From NCBI GenBank assembly GCA_963923955.1, contig OZ000552.1, forward strand, positions 868,001-932,000: a DNA stretch of 64,000 bases. Direction: 5' to 3'. The position numbers and the translations under genes are program-made. The notes under the pieces were generated by a model. That model saw only the letters and a list, made by a program, of their open reading frames with translations, ran no database searches and was not told where the DNA came from. This document shows, piece by piece, positions 45,915-55,934 of this stretch; position 1 is the first letter of the stretch; every line of letters begins with the position of its first letter. Origin of the DNA: G963923955 sp963923955 (GTDB lineage Bacteria > Pseudomonadota > Gammaproteobacteria > Eutrophobiales > Eutrophobiaceae).

Positions 45915-47354
45915 TTAGGCCCCCATCGCCCGCAGACAGGCCAGCATCAGCACGCCCGGCACGAAGCCCAGTGCCAACAGGGACAGGCCGTTGAGGCTGA
46001 TGACAAGGCGCATCGGCCGTGAAGCCTTGATCGCCGTCATGTGTTCGGGCTTGTCGAAGTACATGAGCTTGACGATGCGCAGGTAATAATACGCGCCGAC
46101 AACAGAAAGCAGCACGGCAAAGGCCGCCACGCCGATGTAACCGGCGGCGATCACTTCCATGATCACAAACCACTTGCCCCAGAAGCCGATGAAGGGCGGC
46201 ACCCCGGCCATGGAAAACATCAGGATCAACATGATAAAAGCAAACCAGGGACTGCGCTCGGAAAGGCCGGCGAAGTCTTCCAGCAGATCGGCCTCATAGC
46301 CCTTGCGCCCCAGCAGGATGATCATGCCAAAAGCCCCCATGCTCATCAGCGCATAGACCAGCACATAGAACATTGCCCCGGCATAGCCGGAAGCCGTGCC
46401 GGAGAGGATGCCGAGTAACAAAAAGCCGATGTGGGCGATGGCCGAGTAGGCCAGCATGCGTTTGATGTTGGTTTGCGAGATGGCGATGATGTTGCCGGTG
46501 GCAATGGACAAGACTGCGAGGATCAGCAACATGCCCTGCCAGTCCGGTAGCAAGGCGGGCATGCCATCCACAAGCAGGCGCATGGCAAAGGCAAAGGCGG
46601 CGATCTTGGGCGCGCTGGCGATGAACAAGGTAACGGGCGTTGGCGCGCCTTCGTAAATATCCGGCACCCACATGTGAAAGGGCACCGCGCCCAGCTTGAA
46701 TGCAATGCCGACAATGACGAAGACCAGCCCGAAGACCAGCAAGAGATCGGCTTGGGTCTGCCCGGCGATGTACTGCGCCAGGCGCGCCAATTCCAAGGTG
46801 CCGGAGATGCCGTACAACATGGAGATGCCGTACAAGAGCATGCCCGAGGCAATGGCGCCTAAGACAAAGTATTTGATCGCCGCCTCCGATGCTGTTTCCG
46901 AATCGCGGTGCATGGCCACCATCGCATACAAGGACAAGGACAATAGTTCCAGGCCGAGATAGATCGTCAAAAGACTAGCGGCAGAGACCATCACCAACAT
47001 GCCCAACACGGCGAACAGCCCTAAGACGAAATATTCCCCCTTGATGAGTTCATGTTCTTTTAGGTAATCGTAAGAATAAAAGAACACGACCACGACCACC
47101 GCGCAGATGCTGGTCTTTAACAACACGCTCATGGGGTCGCTGATGAAGTGATTGTTAAAGGCATAGACAGGCTGTGCTGGCGAATAATAAAAGACCAGGA
47201 AGCCGACGATGACCAGCGTTGACTGCGCCACGCAATAGAGCAGGAACTTGTCCTTGTCTTCGCCGAAGGTATCCAAGATAAGGATCAGGCAGGCGAGCGC
47301 CAGCAAGACCATTTCCGGTAAGACAAAGATCAATTCCGCCGCCATCATCATCAA
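45915..47354 (-). CDS. nuoN: NADH-quinone oxidoreductase subunit N
   Basis: A 479-residue antiporter-like membrane subunit of complex I with about 14 helices, last gene of the operon. Seen: KYFVLGAIASGMLLYGISMLYG, KLGAVPFHMWVPDIYEGAPT with the conserved lysine and trans-membrane proton channel motif, and KRMLAYSAIAHIGFLLLG. It overlaps nuoM by four bases. The N-terminus has four Met in a row, so the exact start is uncertain by a few codons. Confidence 0.96.
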   Translation of the reverse strand: MMMMAAELIFVLPEMVLLALACLILILDTFGEDKDKFLLYCVAQSTLVIVGFLVFYYSPAQPVYAFNNHFISDPMSVLLKTSICAVVVVVFFYSYDYLKEHELIKGEYFVLGLFAVLGMLVMVSAASLLTIYLGLELLSLSLYAMVAMHRDSETASEAAIKYFVLGAIASGMLLYGISMLYGISGTLELARLAQYIAGQTQADLLLVFGLVFVIVGIAFKLGAVPFHMWVPDIYEGAPTPVTLFIASAPKIAAFAFAMRLLVDGMPALLPDWQGMLLILAVLSIATGNIIAISQTNIKRMLAYSAIAHIGFLLLGILSGTASGYAGAMFYVLVYALMSMGAFGMIILLGRKGYEADLLEDFAGLSERSPWFAFIMLILMFSMAGVPPFIGFWGKWFVIMEVIAAGYIGVAAFAVLLSVVGAYYYLRIVKLMYFDKPEHMTAIKASRPMRLVISLNGLSLLALGFVPGVLMLACLRAMGA

Positions 47355-48871
47355 CCCGTCTTTGATTGCAACATGTGTTGCAGCAGGTGTTCAAGGCTCG
47401 GCTGCATGACTTCCAGCAGCGGCGCCGGCCAGACACCGAACAGCAGCACGACAAAGGCCAGGGCCGCCAGCACTATCGTTTCCCGTGCGTTGATGTCTTG
47501 TAACTCGGCCACATCCTCGTTGGCCACCTCGCCGAAGATCACCCGCTTGTACATCCACAAGGTATAAGCCGCGCCCAGCACCAGCGTGGTGGCCGCCAAA
47601 AAGGCGATCCAGAAGCTCGCCTGGAAGCTGCTCAAGATTACTAAAAACTCGCCGACGAATCCGGAGGTGCCGGGCAGGCCGGCATTGGCCATGGCGAATA
47701 ACATCATCAAGGCGGCGAACACCGGCATGGTGTTGGCCACGCCGCCATAGGCGCTGATCTCGCGGCTATGTACGCGGTCGTACATCACGCCCACGCACAG
47801 AAACAGGGAGGCGGAGATAAAGCCGTGCGAGATCATCTGCACCATGCCGCCCTGCAAGGCCATGATCGCGCCGCTGCTCTGCTGCGTGGTCGCAAACACG
47901 GAAAAGGCCACGAAAAAACCCAGCGTTACAAAGCCCATGTGCGAGATGGAGGAGTACGCAATCAGCTTTTTCATGTCCTGCTGCACCAGCGCCACAAAGC
48001 CGATATAGACAATCGCGATCAAGGACAAGACGATCATCAGCCCGTCAAAGGCGAGGCTTGCATCCGGCGTGATCGGCAGGCTGAAACGAAGAAAACCATA
48101 GCCGCCCATCTTCAACATAATGGCGGCCAAGATCACCGAGCCGCCGGTGGGGGCTTCCACGTGCGCATCGGGCAGCCAGGTATGCACCGGCCACATCGGG
48201 ATCTTCACCGCAAAGGCGAGCAGGAAGGCGATGAAGATCAGCTTCTGCGCCGTTAGCGAGAGCGGCAGCTGGTGCAAGTCCAGGATATAAAAACTGTCCA
48301 TGCGGGTATAAAGATACAACAGCGCCACCAGCATGAACACCGAGCCCAGAAAGGTGTAGAGAAAAAACTTGATGGTGGCATAGACGCGCTGCGGCCCGCC
48401 CCACACGCCGATGATCAAAAACATCGGGATCAACATCGCCTCCCAGAAGAAATAAAACAGGATGGCATCCAGCGAGGCGAACACGCCGTTCATCAGCCCT
48501 TCCAGGATCAAAAAGGCCGCCATGTATTGCGAGATGCGTTTTTCGATCACCTCCCAGGCGGCGAGGATGACCAGGATGGTGGTGAAGGTGGTCAGCAGGA
48601 TCAGCGGCAAGGCGATGCCGTCGATGCCTAAGTGATAATGAATGTTGAAGGCCGGGATCCAATTCGCCTTCTCGACGAACTGCATGGCATGGCTCGCCCG
48701 GTCGAATTGTTGATAGGCGATAACAGACAAGATAAACACCAGCACGGCAACGGCCAATGACAGGCGCTTGACCGTCTCTTCCTGGCGGTCGCCGGCATAC
48801 AGCACCCACAGACCGCCCAATATGGGTGCCCAGATCAGCAGGCTAAGCAGGGGCAGGTTCTCGAACATCAA
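47351..48871 (-). CDS. nuoM: NADH-quinone oxidoreductase subunit M
   Basis: A 506-residue antiporter-like proton-pumping subunit. Seen: FNIHYHLGIDGIALPLILLT, FFWEAMLIPMFLIIGVWGG (conserved Glu in helix 5), AVKIPMWPVHTWLPDAHVEA, and KKLIAYSSISHMGFVTLG. Its ATG overlaps the end of nuoL and its stop overlaps nuoN, each by four bases, so the three largest subunits are translationally coupled. Confidence 0.97.
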   Translation of the reverse strand: MMFENLPLLSLLIWAPILGGLWVLYAGDRQEETVKRLSLAVAVLVFILSVIAYQQFDRASHAMQFVEKANWIPAFNIHYHLGIDGIALPLILLTTFTTILVILAAWEVIEKRISQYMAAFLILEGLMNGVFASLDAILFYFFWEAMLIPMFLIIGVWGGPQRVYATIKFFLYTFLGSVFMLVALLYLYTRMDSFYILDLHQLPLSLTAQKLIFIAFLLAFAVKIPMWPVHTWLPDAHVEAPTGGSVILAAIMLKMGGYGFLRFSLPITPDASLAFDGLMIVLSLIAIVYIGFVALVQQDMKKLIAYSSISHMGFVTLGFFVAFSVFATTQQSSGAIMALQGGMVQMISHGFISASLFLCVGVMYDRVHSREISAYGGVANTMPVFAALMMLFAMANAGLPGTSGFVGEFLVILSSFQASFWIAFLAATTLVLGAAYTLWMYKRVIFGEVANEDVAELQDINARETIVLAALAFVVLLFGVWPAPLLEVMQPSLEHLLQHMLQSKTG

Positions 48872-50847
48872 GCAAAGATCCCATGCACAAACACGCCCAG
48901 CAGCAGCAGCAGGCCGATGATCATGGCGAAGGCATAATCATAGAGATAGCCCGATTGCAGGGTGCGGATGAGGCCGGAGAACCAGCGTACCGCAAGCGCT
49001 GAGCCATTGACCAGCAGGCTGTCTATCAGGCGCACATCGCCGCTGCGCCAGAGCAGCCCGCCCAACCGCCGCGCCCCGCCGCTAAAAACCAGCTGGTTAA
49101 AGTCATCAAAGCCGTATTTGTTTAGCAAGATGCGATAAATAAGCGCCAAGCGCTGCGCCACTTTCTCAGGCCAGGCCGGGAACTTGACATAGAGCAGCCA
49201 GGCGAGAAGCACACCGGCGGCGGCCAAGTAAACCGGCGGATGCTTGAATGCGGTAAAGGTAAAGAACAGCACACCATGATAATTCGCGCCGAGCCGCGCC
49301 AGCACATCATTCGCCGCCGTAACATAGATCGACCCGCCGAAATAATCGCCGAACAGCATAGCGCCGATCAGCGAGGCGCCGATAAGGACCGAGGGGATGG
49401 CGAGTGCCAGCAACGGCACGGTGACCACGGCGGGCGATTCGCGCAGCCGCTCCCAGGTATGCCTGTCAAAACGCTCCTCGCCGTGGAAGGTCATAAAGAA
49501 CAGGCGGAAGCTGTATAAGGCCGTGATAAAGACCCCGGCCAACACCGCATAATAAGCCAGCCCGGCCGCCGGCAGCGTGGAGTGATGCACGGCCTCTATG
49601 ATCGCATCTTTGGAGTAAAAACCGGCAAAGGGCGGCAGGCCGATCAGCGCTAATGATCCGATCAGGCTGGTCAGCCAGGTGATCGGCATATAGCGATATA
49701 AGCCGCCCATCTTACGCATGTCCTGCTCATGGTGCATGGCGATGATGACCGAACCGGCGGCTAAGAACAGCAGCGCCTTGAAAAAGGCATGGGTTACCAG
49801 ATGAAAGATCGCCGCTGCATAGGCCGATGCGCCAAGCGCCACGGTCATGTAGCCGAGTTGCGACAAGGTGGAATAGGCCACCACGCGCTTGATGTCGTTT
49901 TGCACCAGGCCAAGCAGGCCCATGAAAAAGGCGGTCACGGCGCCGATGCACAGGATCAGGTTGAGTGCCGTGGCCGAGAGTTCAAACAAGGGCGACATGC
50001 GCGCCACCATGAAGATGCCGGCGGTGACCATGGTGGCGGCGTGGATCAGCGCCGAGATGGGCGTCGGGCCTTCCATGGAATCGGGCAGCCAGACATGCAA
50101 GGGCACTTGGGCGGATTTGCCCATCGCGCCGATGAAGAGGCAGATGCAGATTACGGTCATCACCGACCATTCATAGCCATTGATAAGCGACAGGGTCTCG
50201 CCTTCCAGCGCCGGTGCTTGCGCAAACACTGCGGCATAATCCAGCGTATTGAAGTACAGCAGCACCGCGGCGATGCCTAGCAGAAAGCCAAAGTCCCCCA
50301 CGCGGTTGACCAGGAAGGCCTTTAAGTTGGCAAAGATGGCCGATTCTCGCTTGAACCAAAAACCGATCAGCAGGTAAGAAACCAGCCCCACCGCCTCCCA
50401 GCCGAAGAATAATTGCAGGAAGTTGTTCGACATTACCAGCATGAGCATGGCGAAGGTGAATAGGGAAATGTAGCTGAAAAAGCGCTGATAGCCGGGATCA
50501 TCGTGCATGTAGCCGATGGTGTAGATGTGGATCATCAAGGAGACGAAGCTGACCACCACCATCATCGTTACCGAGAGTTCATCGATCAGGAAACCGATCT
50601 CAAAGCAGTAGCTGCCCGCGATCAACCAGGTATAGACCGACCCGTTATACACCGCCCCGCCATCGAATAGTAAATGTTTGTAAGCGATGCAGGACAGGAC
50701 GGTGGCGATGCCGACGCCGATGATCGTTACCCAGTGCGCGCCGCTGCGGCCGATGACCTTGCCGAACAGCCCGGCGATGACCGCGCCGAGCAGGGGCGCC
50801 AACACGATGCCCAGATAGACCTGCTGCATGGTCGCCGACATGTTCAT
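48868..50847 (-). CDS. nuoL: NADH-quinone oxidoreductase subunit L
   Basis: A 659-residue antiporter-like subunit with the long lateral helix at its C-terminus. Seen: FFGWEAVGLVSYLLIGFWF, SAQVPLHVWLPDSMEGPTPI, KRVVAYSTLSQLGYMTVALG and HLVTHAFFKALLFLAAGSVI. ATG 50847 forms an ATGA overlap with nuoK; the frame is open upstream only as a nuoK shadow. ATG 50841 or 50829 would also fit. Confidence 0.96.
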   Translation of the reverse strand: MNMSATMQQVYLGIVLAPLLGAVIAGLFGKVIGRSGAHWVTIIGVGIATVLSCIAYKHLLFDGGAVYNGSVYTWLIAGSYCFEIGFLIDELSVTMMVVVSFVSLMIHIYTIGYMHDDPGYQRFFSYISLFTFAMLMLVMSNNFLQLFFGWEAVGLVSYLLIGFWFKRESAIFANLKAFLVNRVGDFGFLLGIAAVLLYFNTLDYAAVFAQAPALEGETLSLINGYEWSVMTVICICLFIGAMGKSAQVPLHVWLPDSMEGPTPISALIHAATMVTAGIFMVARMSPLFELSATALNLILCIGAVTAFFMGLLGLVQNDIKRVVAYSTLSQLGYMTVALGASAYAAAIFHLVTHAFFKALLFLAAGSVIIAMHHEQDMRKMGGLYRYMPITWLTSLIGSLALIGLPPFAGFYSKDAIIEAVHHSTLPAAGLAYYAVLAGVFITALYSFRLFFMTFHGEERFDRHTWERLRESPAVVTVPLLALAIPSVLIGASLIGAMLFGDYFGGSIYVTAANDVLARLGANYHGVLFFTFTAFKHPPVYLAAAGVLLAWLLYVKFPAWPEKVAQRLALIYRILLNKYGFDDFNQLVFSGGARRLGGLLWRSGDVRLIDSLLVNGSALAVRWFSGLIRTLQSGYLYDYAFAMIIGLLLLLGVFVHGIFA

Positions 50848-51149
50848 CCCTTCATGGTGTCCAGATCGGCGACATTGATCGTGTTGCGCCGGCGAAACAG
50901 CACCACCAGGATCGCCAGCCCGATTGCGGCTTCTGCCGCGGCCACCGTGAGGATGAAGAAGACAAATATCTGGCCGGCGATGTCGTCTAAGAAATGGGAA
51001 AAAGCCACGAAGTTCATGTTCACCGAGAGCAGCATGAGTTCGATGCACATCAGCAGGATGATCACGTTCTTGCGATTGATGAAGATCCCGGCCACGCTGA
51101 TGCAAAAGAGGATCGCCGCCAAGATGAGTATGTCTGTTAAAACCAGCAT
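50844..51149 (-). CDS. nuoK: NADH-quinone oxidoreductase subunit K
   Basis: A 101-residue three-helix membrane subunit. Seen: GIFINRKNVIILLMCIELML and LTVAAAEAAIGLAILVVLFR, with the two conserved membrane glutamates of the proton path. It overlaps nuoL by four bases. A 95-base gap separates it from nuoJ; nothing notable is seen there. Confidence 0.97.
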   Translation of the reverse strand: MLVLTDILILAAILFCISVAGIFINRKNVIILLMCIELMLLSVNMNFVAFSHFLDDIAGQIFVFFILTVAAAEAAIGLAILVVLFRRRNTINVADLDTMKG

Positions 51150-51244
51150 GGACTTACCCTCTCAGCGCTGGCCCGGCAGGCAAGGCGAGCGGCGCGGCGA
51201 TTGTGCCACTCGCACCACTTGCGCCGTCCGCCGAATACTGTGCT

Positions 51245-51850
51245 TCACGCATCACGCTTCTCCGCCTCCATCTCGACCAGCCGCACACGCGCCTCCCGCT
51301 TCGCCGCCACCTGCATCTCCGGCCGCGGCGTCTTCAGGCTCTTCGGCTTGCGCATGGTCAGGCTAATCGCGGCGATAATGGCGACCAGCAAGATCGCACC
51401 GGCGATCTCAAAGGGATAGAGATAGTCGGTATAGAGCACACGCCCTAATTCAGCCGTGTTGCTGTAGTCTGGATCATCGCTCACCGCCAGCGCCGCCTGG
51501 CTTGTGTCAAAATAGCCGGAACCCAGCACCAGCCCCATGGCCACCATCATCAGCACGGCAAAGAACAGGCCGACCGGCAGAAAGCGCGCAAAGCCCTCCC
51601 GCAAGGGCGCCAAGTTAATATCCAGCATCATCACCACGAACAAAAACAACACCATCACCGCCCCGACATAGACCAGGATCAGGACGATGGCAAGAAATTC
51701 GGCATGCAAGAGCATCCAGATGACCGCAGATGAGAAAAAGGCCAGCACCAGAAACAGCGCGGCCAGCACCGGATTACGCACGGTTATCACCACGCAGGCC
51801 GAAGCAATCAACAACGCCGCAAAACAATAAAAGACAACTTGTGTGATCAT
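51245..51850 (-). CDS. nuoJ: NADH-quinone oxidoreductase subunit J
   Basis: A 201-residue membrane subunit with five helices. Seen: VRNPVLAALFLVLAFFSSAV, EFLAIVLILVYVGAVMVLFL, and a charged C-terminal tail. It contributes to the proton path next to subunits H and K. It follows nuoI after a gap of about 54 bases. Confidence 0.95.
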   Translation of the reverse strand: MITQVVFYCFAALLIASACVVITVRNPVLAALFLVLAFFSSAVIWMLLHAEFLAIVLILVYVGAVMVLFLFVVMMLDINLAPLREGFARFLPVGLFFAVLMMVAMGLVLGSGYFDTSQAALAVSDDPDYSNTAELGRVLYTDYLYPFEIAGAILLVAIIAAISLTMRKPKSLKTPRPEMQVAAKREARVRLVEMEAEKRDA

Positions 51851-51904
51851 TTTTTTAGTCTTTTTTCCTAACTCACACGAAGCCCAATCCCCGCCCGGCT
51901 TGGC

Positions 51905-52393
51905 CTAGCGATAAAGCGCCTCTTCGGCGCGATCCGCGGCAATCTGCGCCTCGGCCTGGTCGCCGACTTCCAGCAGGCGCTCCTTCGTCATCAACAGATC
52001 GCTGCGCACCTCGCCGTGGTATTCAAAGATGCGCGTCTCCACAATCGAATCCACCGGGCAGGACTCTTCGCAAAAGCCGCAAAAGATACATTTGCTTAGA
52101 TCGATATCATAGCGCGTGGTGCGGCGGCTGCCGTCTTCCCGTTGTTCGGATTCAATCGTGATCGCCAGCGCCGGGCAGACCGCCTCGCACAGCTTACACG
52201 CAATGCAACGCTCTTCCCCATTTGGGTAACGCCGCAGCGCATGCAGGCCGCGAAAGCGCGCCGACTGCGGTGTCTTTTCTTCCGGATACTGCACGGTAAC
52301 CTTGCGCCGGAATAGATACTTGCCGGTCAGTTGCAGGCCCTTGAGCAACTCCCATAAAAACAAACTCTGGAGGTAATTTTTGATTACTTGCAT
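51905..52393 (-). CDS. nuoI: NADH-quinone oxidoreductase subunit I
   Basis: A 162-residue ferredoxin-like subunit with two [4Fe-4S] motifs, CIACKLCEAVCP near residues 60-71 and CIFCGFCEESCP near 99-110. It passes electrons from the peripheral arm toward subunit B and quinone. An N-terminal amphipathic stretch anchors it on the membrane arm. Length is normal. Confidence 0.98.
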   Translation of the reverse strand: MQVIKNYLQSLFLWELLKGLQLTGKYLFRRKVTVQYPEEKTPQSARFRGLHALRRYPNGEERCIACKLCEAVCPALAITIESEQREDGSRRTTRYDIDLSKCIFCGFCEESCPVDSIVETRIFEYHGEVRSDLLMTKERLLEVGDQAEAQIAADRAEEALYR

Positions 52394-52412
52394 CTTTTCA
52401 GTTCACCCGATA

Positions 52413-53507
52413 TTAGTTAAACCACGGCGGCAGCCCGGCCACGACCAGGGCGCTGATGACCACGATCCAAACGATGGTGATCGGCAGGAAGACCTTCCAG
52501 CCCAGGCGCATGATCTGGTCATAGCGATAGCGCGGGAAGGTAGCCCGAAACCAGAGAAACAGGAACAGGAAGGCCGAGGTCTTGGCCAGCAGCCAGAATA
52601 TGCCGGGCTCGCCGATCAACGGCAGCCCTTGAAAGGGCGAGAGCCAGCCGCCGCAAAAAAGCAGCGCAGTCAAGACCGAGATCAGGATCATGTTGGCGTA
52701 CTCGGCCATGAAGAAGATGGAAAAGGCCATGCCGCCGTATTCCACATGGAAGCCGGCCACGATCTCGGACTCGCCTTCGGCCACATCAAAGGGCGCGCGG
52801 TTGGTCTCGGCCACGCCGGAAATAAAATACACCAGGAAGACCGGCAGCAAGGGCAGCCAGAACCAGTGCAGGATGCTGCCGCTCTGGGCGCGCACGATCT
52901 CGCCTAAGTTCAGGCTACCGGCGGCGATCAGCACCACCACCAGGGCAAAACCCATGGCGATCTCATAAGAGACGATCTGCGCTGCTGAGCGCATCGCACC
53001 CAAAAAGGCATACTTGGAGTTCGAGGCCCAGCCGGCGATGATGACGCCATATACGGCCAGCGAGGTCAGGGCCAGGATGTAGAGCAGGCCGGCGTTGATG
53101 TCGGCCAGCACTGCGGTGTCGTCAAAAGGGATGACCGCCCAGGCCGCCAGCGAGGGGGCGAGAGACAACACCGGGGCGATGATAAACAGGCGCTTGTTGG
53201 CGCCGGTGGGGATGATGATCTCTTTGAAGATCAGCTTCACCGCATCGGCGATCGGCTGCCCCAGTCCGGCTAGGCGAAAGCCGAAAAAACCGACGCGGTT
53301 CGGCCCGATGCGCCCTTGAATAAAGCCGATCACCTTGCGCTCAGCATAGGTAATATAGGCCACGCTGAGCAGCACCGGGATCAGGATGGCGATGATCTTG
53401 ATGATGATGTCCAGGGTATAGACGATCTCCTGCTCATAGCCACCCGGCACAAGCGAATGCACCAGAGGGCTAAGCAACTGCTTGCGGATAAACTCAAACA
53501 TATTCAA
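52413..53507 (-). CDS. nuoH: NADH-quinone oxidoreductase subunit H
   Basis: A 364-residue membrane subunit that helps form the quinone chamber. Seen: YAERKVIGFIQGRIGPNRVG, ADAVKLIFKEIIIPTGANK, VIIAGWASNSKYAFLGAMRS, ETNRAPFDVAEGESEIVAGF and the C-terminal RATFPRYRYDQIMRLGWKVF. Its start overlaps the nuoG stop by four bases; ATG 53501 is an alternative. Confidence 0.98.
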   Translation of the reverse strand: MNMFEFIRKQLLSPLVHSLVPGGYEQEIVYTLDIIIKIIAILIPVLLSVAYITYAERKVIGFIQGRIGPNRVGFFGFRLAGLGQPIADAVKLIFKEIIIPTGANKRLFIIAPVLSLAPSLAAWAVIPFDDTAVLADINAGLLYILALTSLAVYGVIIAGWASNSKYAFLGAMRSAAQIVSYEIAMGFALVVVLIAAGSLNLGEIVRAQSGSILHWFWLPLLPVFLVYFISGVAETNRAPFDVAEGESEIVAGFHVEYGGMAFSIFFMAEYANMILISVLTALLFCGGWLSPFQGLPLIGEPGIFWLLAKTSAFLFLFLWFRATFPRYRYDQIMRLGWKVFLPITIVWIVVISALVVAGLPPWFN

Positions 53508-55909
53508 ATCCGCTCCAGCGCGATCTCGCCAAACCAGGCGCCCAGGCCGGCGCTGGCCGGATGCCCGGCATGAATAAGCACGGTCTCATCCGCCAAGTCG
53601 GGATCGATCCTTAGCGGCAACTCAAGGCTGTGTTCTTCTTGCGTAACCTTGACCGTATCGCCGCTCTTGACGCCCAGTCGCTCGGCTAAGGCCCAGTTGA
53701 TGTGCACCGTGCCATCGGCGACCTCGGCGGTTTGCTGCAACGCCGCGGCCCGTCTCAGCAGGCCATCGCCAGCGTTCATCGGTACTGTGGTGATTCTTTG
53801 TAATTTGCCATTCGCGCGGCCGAGCGCCTTTGGTCTGCGCCAAGCGCCAACATTGGCATTCGCATTGTTGGCAGCGCTAATTTCCCCGACCGCCGCATCC
53901 AACTCTGCTGCCACCTCGGCCAGGTCATGATAAGGAAAACCATCCAGACCAAAGCCATCGGCCAGCACGCGCAGGATCTTCCAGCCCGGGCGGCTCTCGC
54001 CTGGCCCGGCCACCGCACTGGTGAAATGCTGCCGCCGGCCCTCAATGTTAATATAACTACCGGTGTTCTCCGCATACACGCACAAGGGCAGCAGAACATC
54101 GGCGTAGTCCTCCAGCCCAGCAGAGCGGTACGGCGTGATGGCAATCACATGCTGCGCCGCCTGCATGGCCTCCAGCGCCAGCCGTCCATCGCAGCAGTCC
54201 AGTTCCGGCTCCACATTTAACAAGAGATAGGCGGATAACTTCTGCTCCAGCATGGCCAGGGCGGACAAGCCTTGCGCCTGGCCCTTACCGCCATGCGCCC
54301 CGCCCGACCCACTCGCGGAGTGGTCGGGCACGGCAGCGGCCACGGCCATGCCTAATGTGTTCGCCGCCTCGCCCAGATAGCCAAAGCCGGCTGAGGAAAA
54401 GGCCGCGATCTGGCCGGCCAGGTAACGCAGCGAGGATAGTTGCGGATGAGTCATTGCCACGCTGCCTAAAAACACGCCGGGGTTGTCCGCCGCCCGCAGC
54501 CGCTCGGCCACCGCCCCTTGTGCCTCGCTGACCACCACCCCGGCCAGCAGCTTCTCCAGCGCCGCATCGCTACGCGCCGGCAGCAGCGCCTTGGCGATGC
54601 CGGCCAAGGCGTTCACCCAGTCGCCGGGGGCGCAGCATAATTGCGCCGCCGCTGTAAAATTAAGCGCATGACGGGCGGCATGTAAGAACATGATCTCAGC
54701 ACCCCGCAGGGCCGCCTTACGCAGGCGGTGGTTCAGCAGGGGTTGCTCCTTGCGCGGATGGCCGCCTACGATCAGGGCAGCGTCTAAGTGTTCTGAGTCG
54801 GCGATGGGCATGCCCAGCGTGGGGTAGCGCGGCGCCGACTCCTGATCGCTGAAATCAGACTGGCGCAGGCGATGATCGATATTCGGACAACCCAGGGCGC
54901 GCACGAGCTTTTGCAGCAAATACGCCTCTTCCGTGGTGGATGTTGGCGAGATCAGGGCGCCCAGCTGCTGCGGCCCTTGGGACTCGATGACCGCGCCAAG
55001 TCGCCCCTTGACCGCCTGCAAGGCCAGCGGCCAATCCACCTCCCGCCAGCTACCGTCTTCCTTGACCATCGGCACCGTCAGGCGCTCGGCGCTGTATAGC
55101 CCTTCGTAGCTGAAGCGATCCCGATCAGAGAGCCAGACCTCGTTGATCGCCTCGTTCTCCGCCGGCACGATGCGCTTCACGCGCCCGTCCTTGATGTGAA
55201 AATAGAGATTCGAACCGACCGCATCATGCGCGGCGATGCCGGGGTGCTGCTGCATCTCCCAGGTGCGGGCGGAGTAGCGAAAGGGCTTGGAGGTGAGCGC
55301 GCCGACCGGACACAGGTCGATCACATTGCCGGATAATTCCGAGGCCATGCTCTTCTCGATATAGGTGCCGATCTCCATGTCCTCGCCGCGCCCGGTCGCC
55401 CCCAGCTCACGCAGGCCGGCGATCTCTTCACCAAAGCGTACACAGCGGGTGCAGTGGATGCAGCGGGTCATGTCGGTCTGCACCAGCGGGCCGATGTTCT
55501 TGTCCACCACCACGCGCTTGCCTTCCTGGTAGCGCGAGACATCGCTGCCGTAGCCCATCGCTAGGTCTTGCAATTCACACTCGCCGCCCTGATCGCAGAT
55601 CGGGCAATCCAGCGGGTGGTTGATCAGCAGAAACTCCATGACGGATTTTTGCGCTTCCAGCGCCAGCTTTGATCGCGTCTTGACCACCATGCCGGGCATC
55701 ACCGGCGTGGCGCAGGCCGGCAAAGGCTTGGGTGCCTTTTCCACCTCCACCAGGCACATGCGGCAATTCGCGGCCACCGACAGCTTGTGGTGATAGCAAA
55801 AGCGCGGCACATAGCTGCCGTTGGCATCCGTAACCTCGATCAGCATCTGCCCCTTGCGCGCCGGCAGGGAAGCGCCATCCACTTCGATCGTTATCGTATC
55901 TTCAGCCAT
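53504..55909 (-). CDS. nuoG: NADH-quinone oxidoreductase subunit G
   Basis: An 801-residue peripheral-arm subunit carrying several iron-sulfur clusters. Seen: CYHHKLSVAANCRMC for a [2Fe-2S] site, HPLDCPICDQGGECELQ, CIHCTRCVRFGEEIAGL, then a molybdopterin-oxidoreductase-like body that has lost the cofactor role, with ALIVGGHPRKEQPLLNHRLR and a small C-terminal barrel. ATG 55909 was chosen because MAEDTITIEVDG is the natural ferredoxin-like start. It overlaps nuoH by four bases. Confidence 0.96.
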   Translation of the reverse strand: MAEDTITIEVDGASLPARKGQMLIEVTDANGSYVPRFCYHHKLSVAANCRMCLVEVEKAPKPLPACATPVMPGMVVKTRSKLALEAQKSVMEFLLINHPLDCPICDQGGECELQDLAMGYGSDVSRYQEGKRVVVDKNIGPLVQTDMTRCIHCTRCVRFGEEIAGLRELGATGRGEDMEIGTYIEKSMASELSGNVIDLCPVGALTSKPFRYSARTWEMQQHPGIAAHDAVGSNLYFHIKDGRVKRIVPAENEAINEVWLSDRDRFSYEGLYSAERLTVPMVKEDGSWREVDWPLALQAVKGRLGAVIESQGPQQLGALISPTSTTEEAYLLQKLVRALGCPNIDHRLRQSDFSDQESAPRYPTLGMPIADSEHLDAALIVGGHPRKEQPLLNHRLRKAALRGAEIMFLHAARHALNFTAAAQLCCAPGDWVNALAGIAKALLPARSDAALEKLLAGVVVSEAQGAVAERLRAADNPGVFLGSVAMTHPQLSSLRYLAGQIAAFSSAGFGYLGEAANTLGMAVAAAVPDHSASGSGGAHGGKGQAQGLSALAMLEQKLSAYLLLNVEPELDCCDGRLALEAMQAAQHVIAITPYRSAGLEDYADVLLPLCVYAENTGSYINIEGRRQHFTSAVAGPGESRPGWKILRVLADGFGLDGFPYHDLAEVAAELDAAVGEISAANNANANVGAWRRPKALGRANGKLQRITTVPMNAGDGLLRRAAALQQTAEVADGTVHINWALAERLGVKSGDTVKVTQEEHSLELPLRIDPDLADETVLIHAGHPASAGLGAWFGEIALERI

Positions 55910-55934
55910 TGCTCTTCGTTGCTCATTTGACCGC

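Noticed and set aside
50848..51105. An N-terminal extension of nuoL into nuoK
   Set aside because: The added sequence is an out-of-frame reading of nuoK; the ATGA overlap gives a natural start at 50847.
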